Notes: a model not told the origin generated them from the sequence alone. Shown: positions 24,034 through 35,869, counted from the first letter of the stretch. The stretch: 64,000 nt of DNA from Drosophila pseudoobscura (GCF_009870125.1 NC_046683.1:39757869-39821868); one strand, 5' to 3'. Program-made: numbers and translations.

Positions 24034-25560
24034 CAAAGAGAAGGTGGATGGTGCTCCTGTTGTTATCGTTGCCAATTCTAGGGGTGGCTCTAGTACCCAC
24101 AGCCTGACCGCATCCTGCAAGCTGATGCCGGGGCATTCCCCAACGTCCAGCCCCATTGAATATTTGCGCTTGTTGCGGGGATTGCGTTAAGGGGGAGGCT
24201 GATTGAAGGGCGAACAGAGTCTGGAACCATTGGTAATATGGTAATTTATGTTTAAAATTACGGCAAATTGTGGATAAGAAAAGAGGGACAGATTGGGCCA
24301 GCAGAGGATATTAAACCGAAGACTCCGCCTGGCAATTGTCTGGGCAGAAACATCATAGCCCTTATGTGTCCACAAGGACATGGGGTATACACACACTAAT
24401 TCCCTTGTAAGCCCTGGGCAACCTCCCGAAAAAATACATATTTTGTGTGTAATTTTTTCAAATATTTCTTTTATTTATGATTTTGTTTTGATTTTTTTTT
24501 TTGTTTTTTTATTTTTTTTTTTGTTAAGGGATTTTCGATTCGAGTTTTTCGAGTGGATTAAAATTGTAAATCGTAAATTACATTAAATTGTTCGTTCAAT
24601 AATTAAAGAGTTGTTCTTGTTCTTGTTCGATTTCGTTTCGTTTCAATTCGATTCGATTTGATATTTGTTGCAGCAGTAGCTATAATTGAGCAAATATTTC
24701 CTAATGAAATCAATTTATTCATATACGATTCTAGTCAAAAATTTGTAAAGAGAGAAGGGCAAAGGGAAATAACTATAAGGAGAAGGAAGGAGTGGAAGGT
24801 ATAAGGAGGTACATATAAGGGTCGTGGGTAAGTGGGTAAGGATAATGGGAGGCTTACAGAGGAGCGATACTTCAATGATATGTCTTGAAAGATACACTAC
24901 GAGTACTTAAGGATATGTGTGTGTGAGAGAGTTGGAACGATTGGGGTACTCGTACCCCTTCATAAGTGAATGTAGATTATCGTCATAAAGTAGGTTATTG
25001 GTTATTTTGGAATTTTCACAGAGAGTGAGTGCGAGCTTATCGATGTATCGATTATTCCATTGGCTATACGTATAATTATCGATTTGATTCGTAATTTGAT
25101 TAGCTGTGCATTCCGGCAATTTGAATTCGAATGAATGAAAGAATGAATGAGACTTGCCTAGAGTTGGTAATATTGGTTATTCGATTTGTTATCTCTTGAG
25201 ACTCGCCTAATTACCATACGTAATCGATGAGTATCTAATTATTGCAGCGACGAGTCAATACGTTATCGTTAGAGTATTTAAATGACGATCAATATACCAT
25301 TAATATATGATGAGTAATCGATCAAGCTGAACTGCAGACGAGTCATTGTCATCGTCATAAAGGAGTCATCGAGTCATCGAGTCAAGGCCCACCACTTCTT
25401 GGCCATCAATTATTTATTGCTTCCACTGCATACTGTCTATCGATGGGCCCATAAATACCATAAATAATGGATGACCATCGCTCCCCCAACTTAATTTTCC
25501 TCACTCCTCAATCGTACTCAATCGTGGCACTGCCCGCTGCCCACAGCCCCCAGCACCTGC
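22335..25560. other. Non-coding DNA between the single-exon gene and the EF-hand gene
   Basis: It contains GGATAGGC/CAGTCAGG short repeats near 23065-23105, a GA microsatellite, a T-rich tract at 24480-24525 and an imperfect TTCG/GATTCG array at 24600-24665. The last kilobase is AT-rich with many CGAT motifs and may include the 3'UTR of the minus-strand EF-hand gene. No gene is seen. Confidence 0.55.
24009..24033. repeat. (GA)12 microsatellite
   Basis: Uninterrupted AG/GA run. Confidence 0.95.
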
Positions 25561-26999
25561 TCAATCGTAGCTGAGGGAAATGGCCGACTTGGGCGTGGGC
25601 AGCGGCGATGTGGTGTTCTCCTCCTCGTCGTCGTTCTCTTGCGAGTCCTCCGGCTCTCCCAGAGCATGGACAAACTCATAGAAATCGATGCGTCCATCGC
25701 CATCCACGTCAACCTCCTTGATCATGTCCTCAACTGGTTAAGGGAAAATATTGGTATTTGGATTGGGAGTAAGATAGGGAAATGGGATCCACTACTTACT
25801 GTCCTCCTCGTCGAGGTCCTCGCCTAGACACTGCAGCACCGCCCGCAGATCGGAGGCGGTGATGTAGCCGCGATTGTGCTTATCAAAAACACGGAAGGCA
25901 TCGCGCAGCTCCCGCTCCTCCTGGTCGGCCGAAGATAGGCCCGACTTGTCCTCGTACGTCATGTTCGAGAGAATGTCGACAAACTCCTCGAAGCTCACGT
26001 TACCATCGCCTGCAGAGGGACCAATCAAACGAGGACGGGAATATAGAGTAGACAGGTATGGGAACAGGAACACTCACCATCCACATCGATCTCCTGGAGC
26101 ATCTCCTGTAGCTCCTCGACGCGGGCAAATTGTCCCAAAGAGCGCATCACGGTGCCCAGTTCCTCCTTGGTGATGCAGCCATCGCCGTCCTTGTCGAAGA
26201 GACGGAAGGCTTCTCGAAACTCTGCAAAGAAATGCACTAGTACCCACAGGTGCGTCTCCTGCCACTCCTTCACTCACCGCGCATTTGCCCCTTGGAGATA
26301 CAGCGACGCTTGTCCTGGTTCTCGCTATCGCCATCGCCCTCGCCATCGTGGCCATCCGGGTCGGCATGCCCCGAGTCCGGGGCGTAGGAGCTGGAGCGCT
26401 GCGAGAACTGACGGACTTTCGTTTTGCGCTTGCTCCGTGGACCGCCGCCAATGGTCAGCACCGGGCGGGGGCGAGCCACCTGGCGGGGCCTGGATGACTG
26501 CTCGTAGTCGTCGTAGTCCTCCTCCTCCTCTTCCTCCTCATCGTAGTCGTAATCCTCGCCGTCTTCACCGTCCTCAGCATCCTCCTCCTCCTGCTCGAGA
26601 AGATTCCTTTGCGCGTAGCTAACACGCTGCCTCCTCGAGCCAGAGCCCACGCCCACTCCGTCACAGGAGCTGGAGTCCGTGTCGCCATCCAAGGGGCCAA
26701 TGGCAGCACTTCGTTGTGGTTCTTTCCTGCGTGGCCTCTGACGTCGCTGTGGAGTATCCCCATCACCAGCCTGTGCCACAGCCTCCGCCTCTGCCGCCTC
26801 CTCCGCTTCCGGCCCGGCCAGAGCCCCATCCAGAGGCTGGTCTGGGGTGCCACCTGCGGAAGTCTGCTCCTCGTCAGGTTCGTCGCCACTGACGGCCGCG
26901 TTTCTCGTCTGAAAAAGACAGAGCATTATTCCCTTTCGTTCCACTCCTTGAATCCAGCAGATAGGAGTCAGTCCTCTTCCACTAGTATACACTCACCAT
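25561..26999 (-). CDS. Calmodulin-like protein with four EF-hands and a long acidic N-terminus
   Basis: Five exons on the minus strand: 26999-26997 (ATG only), 26908-26278, 26221-26078, 26009-25800, 25733-25561. All junctions are GT-AG and agree in phase, giving 386 residues. Residues 1-210 are disordered, with an Asp/Glu/Tyr-rich block and basic Arg/Lys patches. Then follow EF1 [14 protein letters not shown]2 [14 protein letters not shown]3 [12 protein letters not shown] and EF4 [12 protein letters not shown] in the calmodulin arrangement, with [14 protein letters not shown] typical of calmodulin. EF3 has His and Arg at ligand positions 3 and 5 and Asp at 12, so it probably binds calcium poorly. 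It is expected to be a calcium sensor with an unusual N-terminal extension. The length and layout recall D. melanogaster CG11638, from memory and unchecked. The first intron follows the start codon directly (ATG|GTGAGT). Confidence 0.9.
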
Positions 27000-28183
27000 T
27001 AGCTGGCGGAATTCGCGGGCAATTGTTGAACCAGTTAAAAATTTATTAACTGCCGTGAAAAGTCGTTTTCCTTCCAATGTGGCGGCCTTCCGCTCGCTGC
27101 TGCGGCTCCACTTCAAAGAATCCCCAGCGTCAAATCCCCAGGCTCACTGGGAGTCCGCTTCCGCTGCTGCTGCTCTCTTTCCGGCCTTTCCTGATGATAT
27201 CGTATCGGTCGCTATCGTCTTGGGGCGGCTCAACGATTATGCAAATTGGAACGCATTGAACGCATGGAAGCCGCCTGCTGCAAAAGGCGGGGAGGGGAGC
27301 GGTTGCAGAGATATGTTAATTAAGCGATTCCAAATTGAATGCCATTTGCATATCGGGCACGTTCCGCTGTTCCCGAAATAACGACCCCCACGTGACCAGA
27401 GAGCGACAAGTGGACCCCGAGGACACTCAGCACAGGACGGTGCATGGAACATGGAACATGCTGCATGGTACATGTAGAGGGATAATCAGTCTAATAATCC
27501 ATTTGATTGGCACACATTCATGTCATCTAGAGAGAAGCAGAGCAGAGGCTAATTGAAGCATTTGTTGTTAAGCGAAGTATGAAGAGTGGTCTAAAAGCAC
27601 CGTTTTCACATCCAAGAACCCAAGAGAAAGAAAAATATAGATCTAGGATGGAAAAGATCTCCAGATTGAGAATGTTAAAGCATGTTAAAAGGAGGGTGGA
27701 CTTATGGAGTGGAGTTGTAGACTCAAGAGTATTCCAACGATGAGCACGCAGGATGAAATCTTTGTAGGACGATGGATTTGTTGTTTTAGATCTAAGGCGG
27801 CGATGGATATTCGTTATAATTCCCTGAATATTTTCCATATATTTATGGCAGCGCTGTTGCTCCGTTAAAGCTACTGCCCGAACAGCTGATTTTCTTATTC
27901 TCCCCCTTTAAAGGAGCAATTCTGTCACTGGAAACGAGTACGACTACTATGTATGCTCGAAAGGAGAAGTCAAGAAGGAGCATTCAGCTTGTGCTACAAA
28001 TTAAATCTAGTAGTCCCTGGACCTTAGAACGTTTTGTTTGGCCTCAGTCTCAATATCAGTTTTGGTTTCAGTTGCTTTACATCAATGCAAAACTTGAAGA
28101 AGTCAAATTTATAACAAATTTTCTGAACTATTTTTTTTTTAAAGTAATTTTAGTTTTCGTTTTGCAATTTTGTCGCTCCTAAC
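27000..28183. other. Spacer between the divergent EF-hand and repeat-protein genes
   Basis: This should hold the 5'UTR and promoter of the minus-strand EF-hand gene and the promoter of the plus-strand repeat gene. Tandem CATGGAACATG-like units occur near 27440-27475. A 103-codon minus-strand frame at 27527-27838 has no recognisable feature. I could not place a TATA box with confidence. Confidence 0.5.
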
Positions 28184-30241
28184 ATGAGTACCTCAATGTC
28201 GTGTGTGCAGCTAGAGAATTTGAAGCGAGTCACCAAATTAATTGGAGAGTACGAGCAACTTATCTCGAAGCAGACGTCATTGCCATCGGGAGTGCCTAAC
28301 CCGAAGGCCAAGGTGTTGCTGATGGACCCGATGGAAGAGACATTGGCCAAGGGAAATGGCAGCGAAATCAAGGAAGTGCACGAATCAGATGTGCCGCAGC
28401 TGAAGGAGCTGGCGAAAAAACAGGAGCACCACCAGAAGCACCAGCAGGAGCACCAGAAGGAGCACCAGAAGGAGCAAAAAAAGGAGCACCAGCAGGAGCA
28501 CCAGAAGGAGCTACAACAGAAGCAGCTGCAGGACCAACTGCAAGAGCAACAGCAGGAGTACCAGCAGGAGAATCAGAAGGAGCACCAGAAGGAGCACCAG
28601 AAGGAGCACCAGAAGGAGCACCAGAAGGAGCACCAGAAGGAGCACCAGAAGGAGCACCAGAAGGAGTACCAGCAGGAGAATCAGAAGGAGCACCAGAAGG
28701 AGCACCAGAAGGAGCACCAGCAGGAGCACCAGAAGGAGTACCAGCAGGAGAATCAGAAGGAGCACCAGAAGGAGGACCAGAAGGAGCACCAGAAGGAGCA
28801 ACAGCAGGAGCACCAGCAGGAGCACCAGAAGGAGCACCAGCAGGAGCACCAGAAGGAGTACCAGCAGGAGAATCAGAAGGAGCACCAGAAGGAGCACCAG
28901 AAGGAGCACCAGAAGGAGCACCAGAAGGAGCACCAGAAGGAGCACCAGCAGGAGCACCAGAAGGAGTACCAGCAGGAGAATCAGAAGGAGCACCAGAAGG
29001 AGCAACAGCAGGAGAATCAGAAGGAGGACCAGAAGGAGCACCAGAAGGAGCAACAGCAGGAGCACCAGCAGGAGCACCAGAAGGAGCATCAGCAGGAGCA
29101 CCAGAAGGAGCAACAGCAGGAGCACCAGCAGGACCAACTGCAGGACCAACTGCAGGACCAACTGCAGGATAACCAGCAGGAGAATCAGCAGGACAATCAG
29201 AAGGAGCACCAACAGAAGCAAGAAGAGGAGCACCAGCAGGAGTACCAGCAGGAGAATCAGAAGGAACACCAGAAGGAGCAACCGCAGGACCAACTGCAGG
29301 AGCAACAGCAGGAGTACCAGCAGGAGAATCAGAAGGAGCACCAGCAGGAGCACCAACAGAAGCAAGAAGAGGAGCACCAGCAGGAGTACCAGAAGAAGAA
29401 TCAGAAGGAGCACCAGCAGGAGCACCAGAAGGAGCACCAGCAGGAGCAACCGCAGGACCAACTGCAGGAGCAACAGCAGGAGTACCAGCAGGAGAATCAG
29501 CAGGAGAATCAGAAGGAGCACCAGCAGGAGCACCAACAGAAGCAAGAACAGGAGCACCAGCAGGAGTACCAGCAGGGGAATCAGAAGGAGCACCAGCAGG
29601 AGTACCAGCAGGAGAATCAGAAGGAGCACCAGCAGGAGCACCAGCAGGAGCACCAGCAAGAGCAAGAGCAGGAAGCAACGATTTTGGAGGAAGAAGACGA
29701 TGTAATGGAACTTGTGGAAGTAAAACTGGAGAGCCAGGTGGAGAAGAAGAAACGCTTTTGCCTGCACACTCTTTGGTGAGTAGTCCTTTTTTGGAATCCA
29801 TTCGGTTCGATTCGGTTATAAATCTTTGTATTTCCCGTTCATAAGCATTCGTTTGTGTGATGTCCTGCTCAGTGCGCTTAACTTATTTGTCGTGTACCCG
29901 TTTAACGTCATATTTCCATGGAAATTGTCAAGAAATCACAACCATCAGCAAACGGGCCAAACTATTGAAGAAATGGAAGATTCCATGAGGGAGAACATCG
30001 TATCCGGAGAGCGACTAAATGCAATTGAACGATCCGAAAACTCATTCGAAAACAAAGCGAAGCAGGACCCGATGAATCCAATTAGCAGAGGTAAACAAGT
30101 AGTTTAAGGAATATTCTTCACGTTTCATCACATCATTTGAATCTAGACATCTACCACTATGAAGAGCACAGGACTTTAACTATTGCACAGACCATAGCCG
30201 CGGCCCACCCTTATCCCGATGCTGCTGAAATCGAACCTTGA
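28184..30241 (+). CDS. Gln/Lys/Glu/His repeat protein with a C-terminal membrane-segment candidate (three exons)
   Basis: I do not recognise this gene. Exon 1 (28184-29775) reads on to a TGA at 29777, but that TGA lies inside a strong donor, TTTG|GTGAGT. Splicing to the acceptor TGCTCAG at 29872 and then exon 2 (29873-30090), donor AGAG|GTAAAC, acceptor AATCTAG, exon 3 (30147-30241) keeps phase at both junctions. The result is 634 residues. Residues 1-79 are non-repetitive; about 80-496 are a four-residue-based array (QKEH, QQEH, QQEN, QDQL units), expected to form long helix or coiled coil. A hydrophobic stretch of about 20 residues spans the first junction (CALNLFVVYPFNVIFPW). The remaining tail has a helical stretch, IEEMEDSMRENIVSGERL, that faintly recalls R-SNARE motifs. 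Start context AACATGA is good. Introns are 97 and 56 nt. Confidence 0.6.
28421..29672 (+). repeat. Coding minisatellite, 12-nt unit (CAGAAGGAGCAC and variants)
   Basis: About 100 degenerate copies of a 12-nt unit encode QKEH-type tetrapeptides, with larger blocks (about 60-120 nt) duplicated. The unit has no stop in any of the six frames, so long meaningless antisense frames (PSGAPAGA-type and poly-Leu) also occur. Length polymorphism between individuals is expected. Confidence 0.95.
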
Positions 30242-31290
30242 AATAGAATTGCAGGGAGTGCACCTGACCCCAGACCTAGCTGCAACCCCAAATCAAGATT
30301 GTGAATGGCACTAAAAACGGCAACGTATCCTTCTGTTTTTCCAAATTTAAGTCGATTTTTACCTTGTTTTAAAAAAAATTCAAATATTGAAAACGAGAAA
30401 ACGCTCGGAAAATTGAGTTTAATCCGATTATTGCATGGGACAGGAACATGACTCTGGCTTCCGCGGAATTAAAATTGCATTTCGATTGCCTCTGTGTGTG
30501 GCATCATTTTGAAGCTTATACTCGTGCTTATACCCTTCCAGCGGGCTGTACGACTCTGACCGGAGGCTTAGTCATTTTCCATGGGGTATCGATGTGCAAA
30601 GGGTACCCAAGCTTCGGACTTCCGTCTCTGGCTGCTCAGATGGAGGAGCAGAATAGCAGATGGTGTTGGCCAAGCGGAAGGATGTGGCCGGCATGGAGGA
30701 AGTGGATTGGGGCAGGCCACATACCACATTCCCACACATGTGGGTGTGGGATGGCCTGCACATACGGGGCTGCGGCCCGCAATTTAAATGCATGAAAAGG
30801 AAGTGCCAAGGCGTGAACAAGGACGCGGCCTGAAGGCGATAGGTGTGTGCCAGCAGGCAGAACATTACTCTTGCACCAGGGACATGCAGGAAGGCAGGTG
30901 GGATAGGGATAGGGAGGTGGGCACCCAAGCAGTTTCATATTTAAATTTCATCGTAGCAAAAGCCGATCCTGCCCCTGCTCGAACATTTAATCAGCATTTA
31001 ACGTTAACTGCTCCATTAAGCCAATGACAGGAGCAGCAGCAGAAGGATGCAATGGAATGAAATAAAATGGGGCACAATTGAAGGGGAAGTAACAGTGACA
31101 ATGGGATGCACAGGAAGCTGCTCGGCTGGATCGTATCTTTGGCAGTCCTTATGCATTCACTCTGGCATTCATTCACTATACGTTAAGGCATTTACTCATT
31201 GCTTTACCAAGCTCTGCGTTTACTCCTGCCTCATTCTCATTCATTCTGCTGGTTAGCCATTTCCATTCCCCATTTTCTCAGTGTGCAACT

Positions 31291-31362
31291 CTCATCCTCA
31301 TCCTCGTCCCCGCCCTCGCCCTCGCCCTTGCCCTTGCCCTCGTCCTCGTCCTCGCCCTCTCT
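31291..31362 (+). repeat. Hexamer array (CTCGCC/CTCGTC/CTTGCC)
   Basis: About 11 imperfect copies of a 6-bp pyrimidine-rich unit. Confidence 0.9.
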
Positions 31363-32146
31363 CTCGTTGTCGTTCACGTTATAGTATAATCCCTCTAGTA
31401 CTCTGGTGGTAGAGTCGCGGGTAAAACTTCCTGACATGAACTAAATGAAGATACAACTTTCAACCTGCTCCCACTGATGGCGGACTCTTATCTGGTGGGG
31501 TGGTAGCACTTCCCATCCATCCAGGCGACAAATGCGTTGTTCTCCATAACTTTTTGTTAGTTTTGTGTCTCCTCTCCATCAGACAGAACATCTGCACCAC
31601 CACCACAGAGAGGCACAGAGGAGAGGCCGACGGTAGAGGAGAGACCCCAGACCTCAGACAGTGGAGTAATCAACATTTGATAAATGAAATAAAGTTAATG
31701 TGCAAAGTTTTTAATAGATTTGAACATGGCTCCGAGAAGACCAAGGGCCTGACTTTGACGGGAGTGGAAAGCGCGGCTGGAAACCCAGAAGGAAATATAA
31801 AGCACAAGAAAAGTTAATAAGTAAGCCCGAAAGAAGTTGTCGAACCGCAGCTGTGTGTGGGATGAGAACTTAGTTGCTGGCGGCATTGCTGCAAGCGGAT
31901 CATCACCCCGTGGCTGCCTCTAAGCCACCCTTAGTTAGCACCCCTGACGTATCCAGAACCACCGCACCGCAGTGGCAAACATTTAAGCTTTCGACCAACT
32001 CGAAAAAGCGTAAACCAAAACCGCAAAATGTTTTGGCGCACATTTTATTGTTTAATTTGAATTTCTCTGGCTCTTCCCTGCCCCAGAAGAGGTGGTGTGG
32101 GAATTTTGGGTGAAGGATAACCGCCGTTGTAAATGGATTACAACAC

Positions 32147-32195
32147 TCCCATCCCCATCCCCATCCCCGTATCCAGCCCCGTATCCATCCCCACC
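32147..32195 (+). repeat. Hexamer array (CCCATC/CCGTAT)
   Basis: About eight imperfect copies of CCCATC, diverging into CCCGTATCC at the right end. Confidence 0.9.
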
Positions 32196-33485
32196 CCTTC
32201 CCAGCAATGCAATCAATTAAGGGAAAGGGACGGACGACAAAAAAAACAACAAAACTTAAATAACATTCGCCGTTTGTGGAACACAGTAAACTCCGTCATA
32301 CGCTGCGTATGCGTTATATTTGCATGCAACAGCAGAAAACAGGAGGCGGATAGAGAAAGGACGAGAACAGGCTGTGCCAGGAGGAATATTCGCAAAATAT
32401 TCGAAGCTGCCACATAAACCAGAATTCTCATTAAAAAAAGAAAGATTGGAAGCCCGAAACTATGGATACTGCTCGTAGAACGCAGGTTTATGGTTTTAGG
32501 GCCACTAATGTGTTCACAGAATACGTCAGTTGGAGCCCCTAAAGAATGGAAAACCACGACTAAAATACATTAAATGGTAATCTTTGATTATTTTGACATC
32601 TTTCGAAAGAATCTACGGACAGATACAGATTCTTTGTCTCACAACGAAGACAACTCCTTGCAATTTCAATATACCCTGATCGTCAAGAGTGTGTTATGCA
32701 CACTTATTTGATCTCAAGAATTAACCGAATGTGATTTAAAATATAAAAATAAACAGGAATAGGAATAGGAATGAAGATTCAAGCTCTGATCCATTTCTTG
32801 GAGTACCTGGAGACGGTTTGGTCAGAATCGTCATACCCTTTGACGAGGGTATCAAAAAGGAGAGGAATCCAGTACAAAGTTAACGCATAAATCAAACAAA
32901 ACAAAACGAAGCGAAACATAAAACGAAGCGTGCCGGGCAGCCAGAGAGGTTGTGGGGAGACGGCAGGATTGGGCAAACTTATGTGTTCTGGACTCTGTAC
33001 CACCCCCGTGCCACGCCCACAGAGCACGTAAATATTTGGTTTGGCAATAAAAAAATTTAACAACGTAAAACGAAGCGAGGGCAAAACCAGAATCGAAAGC
33101 AAATACATCGATGTGCAAGGTAGTCCAGAATATATGGAGTACGGAGAGAGGAAGTGGCAACCATGGAAAGTTTTCCCTTTGGGGATTTTCTACAGTCATT
33201 CTGCCACGTCTTCTATACTCCGGTTCCTTCTTACCTTTCTCTCGATATCTTTTCACTGGAAAGAAATCATTTTTTGTACAAAGCAACAGCTTTGTCCGCG
33301 GCTTTATCAGGAAAGTACTCAAAAGTACTGAGTACTCCAACACACCTACATGAGTACTTCCTTTTATTGTAGGTATTCAGAGACGATTCCCATCTTTAAT
33401 CACTCCTCTAATAGTAGTGGCCATCTATTTGCCTTCTCCCCAGCCATCGCAATGCTGGGTGCTAGCCCCTTAAATAATTTATATA

Positions 33486-33520
33486 CCGCATGCCGCATGC
33501 CGCATGCCGCATGCCGCATG
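33486..33520. repeat. Five perfect copies of the 7-bp unit CCGCATG
   Basis: Each junction creates the self-complementary GCATGC, so the array is a chain of short palindromes. Confidence 0.95.
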
Positions 33521-34584
33521 CTACATGTGCAAAAAGGCCAACGAAAGTGGCATGAATGAATATGCATGATAATCAAGTGGCGACGTTGCGGTCCACTCTC
33601 AGCATCCCGTCCCCCCTCTCGCTGCACCCCACCTACTCTCCACCCACACACACTCCGTGTCACTGCTCTCTGCCCATTCTCGCACAAGCCATCACGCCGG
33701 CAGAATGCAAAGCATAGCAAGCTTTGCAGGGCAAATAGCTCGCACTGTTCTCCGGGTGCGTCTGTGTGCGTGCTAGTGTGCAATAGTGTGTGCGTGTGTT
33801 TGGTTCTGCCTTTGTTTAGTTCGTTAGTCACACTCGCACAACAGAATAACCAACAAGAGTGGAAATTCTAGCCTTTAAAAGCGATGCCGGCGATACCCTT
33901 ACCCCGAGGGCCACTCGAACGAACCCCAAGACGGAGAGAATATCTACAGATGGAGTGCATGCAACTGAAAGAAACGGGTTCAAGAAAGAAAGGCTTTGCC
34001 GGATTTGTATTCTTTGCCGTTCTCGTTGCAAAGATCTAACCAAAAGCGGCATACCCTCTCTGCCTTCCATTTGTGTGTTTTGTGACATTTGCATACGATC
34101 TGAATGCCTTGAACCCTATATCTAAAGCTGACTAGGCCAAAAGCCCCTCTTTTCAAACATGTCCCCCTGACCCATTCCAATAAAACTTGCACTTGACTTG
34201 CAGCTGAAAATTGGTAACAAAAATCCAAAGTCCAAACTTTGGACCAAAACTTCGGGGCCAAAAGAAAATGGCAAACACAATTGAACTTGGCTTGGAATTC
34301 GCAAACAATAGGTCAAAAGCGAAAGTTTCTGGCCACAAACTTGGCCACTTGGCGGCGCTGTCCGAGTGCAATCAGAAAGTTGGCATTTAAGGAGGGGAAA
34401 TGAGCCAAGAATGGGCAGCAAAAGGATGCCGTAATGGAAAGAGAAACTGCAGCGAAGGAGAGCAGATTGATGGAACCTCATATAGCCTCACAGCTTCCCA
34501 ATAAATATTTCTGTTCTCTGCAGCATTCTTTGCCTGCAGAAAAAGAGTTCTATGCCTCAAATGAATAGTTGCTTTTTCGCTACA

Positions 34585-34882
34585 TTAAAACTTGAATAAA
34601 GTCTGTGCCACAAATACGACAGATACACCCATCATGCCGCACCATGTGGCGGCACTTAGGGATATGGCATGCCAATGTTGCACCTCGAGATTCGACGAGA
34701 GATAAGTCGGTTTGATTATTCCTGAAGCAATTTTCACAGCTTCTTTTACGGCCCTTTTTGGCTCTTTGGCCGGGATCGAGTCCTTCTGGGCGATAAGGTT
34801 TGCAGCTGGATGGTGGGCCACCTGCTCGAGTTTTTGTACAATAGAGCGTGGACAGCTCGACAACCAGACAAGGACATCATGT
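34585..34882 (-). CDS. Last exon of an unrecognised small membrane-protein gene
   Basis: On the minus strand a good acceptor (TATATCTTTTTAG) at 34883-34884 opens a 98-codon frame ending TAA at 34587-34585. The composition is coding-like: KEPKRAVKEAVKIASGIIKP followed by a hydrophobic C-terminal stretch (MMGVSVVFVAQTLF), as in a small mitochondrial or tail-anchored membrane protein. The exon needs two bases from an upstream exon. A 40-nt candidate at 35049-35010 ends CATCA|GTAAGT with matching phase, but its own acceptor is weak and the start codon is not located. The upstream structure is therefore unresolved. No family is recognised. Confidence 0.45.
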
Positions 34883-35218
34883 CTAAAAAGATATACACGA
34901 TAATAACAAAACAAAATTTATGTTTGGAAGAGTACAAAAGTCAGAGAGCTTACCGGCTCCCCTTTTTTCCTTTAAAGCAAAAGCCCCCCCCATAGAGCAA
35001 ACAACTTACTGATGTTTGGGACGAATTAAATTATATTTTAAGGCAAAATCTCCATCAAATATTTAAAAATTGAGATCGGTTTCAGAGTATACAAAAATAT
35101 TAAAAAAAATATATTAAAAAAAAAAAGGAAAAATGGGATGCATTAAAGTGCACAGTCTCTTCGTGTTCTGGTTGTGTGGATGACTAGGATACTAATGGTA
35201 CTTCCCGCAAAGAGGAAG

Positions 35219-35869
35219 TCAAAGAAGTTCCACAATCGCCGTTAGGGCCTCGGAATACTTTACACACATACATGAAATAAAGGAAAGAATCAAGGAATAA
35301 AATAGATAAACAAAAATAATAACGAATATAAATACATGGAAAGGAGGATGGAAATTGGAGATTGGAAAATGAAGGATGAAGGATGGATTGAAGGCTGGCT
35401 GGAGGGTTGGTGGATCAACGAAGATCGGAATGGGATCGGAGGAACTCACGAGTTTCTTTTCTGCCCCCACGCGTGCGATTTGATGAATACGCTCGATGGG
35501 CGTCTTCTTCTGCGGATTGCTGATCATCGTATTAGTGCCATTGGGCTTCGTTTCCGTGTTCTTATCCTTCTCGTCCTGCTCGCGTATGGCCTTTATCAAT
35601 GGGCACTCGGGTGGAGCCACATCCTCGAGAATCACCTTGCAGCGTGGCTTCGGTTCTTCAGGCAGGGGTATGGGGTACTTGAGCCTCCAATCAGAGTCAT
35701 GCATGGCGCAAGCCAGCCCCTTCAGCGGCTCGGAGCACAAATCGCTGTTCGGATCATCGGGGCCAAATACACGATCGACCGGTCTGAATTCCTCCCCGTC
35801 CGGATCCAGGCCGAAGAACCGTGCGGCACGCTGTGGCCCTTTGTTTGAGTGATCCACAGTGTTGGCCAT
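35219..35869 (-). CDS. Unrecognised 152-residue soluble protein, two exons
   Basis: Exon 1 runs from ATG 35869 (context AATATGG) to 35450, donor CTC|GTGAGT. The tiny exon 2 (35257-35219) follows acceptor GTGTAAAG and encodes YSEALTAIVELL plus TGA. Both edges are phase 0. An in-frame ATG 18 nt upstream (35887) is an alternative start. The protein has no signal peptide or membrane segment. It is rich in Pro, Asp and Lys, with FFGLDPDGEEFRPVDRVFG near the N-terminus and a charged middle. I recognise no family. It lies about 340 bp upstream of, and on the same strand as, the exon at 34585-34882. The two could be exons of alternative transcripts, but their phases do not join directly. Confidence 0.65.
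   Translation of the reverse strand: MANTVDHSNKGPQRAARFFGLDPDGEEFRPVDRVFGPDDPNSDLCSEPLKGLACAMHDSDWRLKYPIPLPEEPKPRCKVILEDVAPPECPLIKAIREQDEKDKNTETKPNGTNTMISNPQKKTPIERIHQIARVGAEKKLVSSSDPIPIFVDPPTLQPAFNPSFILHFPISNFHPPFHVFIFVIIFVYLFYSLILSFISCMCVKYSEALTAIVELL

Larger units (their letters stand above)
30242..34584. other. Non-coding DNA, no gene seen
   Basis: It has several hexamer and heptamer arrays, listed separately, and otherwise ordinary intergenic DNA. Frames of up to about 160 codons on both strands (32213-34481) have no splice-consistent partners or conserved motifs. Confidence 0.55.

Noticed and set aside
26270-27049. Other frames over the EF-hand gene exon 2
   Set aside because: Shadows of the acidic-region codons (GAG/GAC) of the real minus-strand exon.
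28368-29801. Long minus-strand frames (477 and 418 codons) opposite the repeat gene
   Set aside because: They are translations of the stop-free 12-nt repeat in other frames (Pro-Ser-Gly-Ala or poly-Leu), while the plus frame has non-repetitive ends and phased introns.
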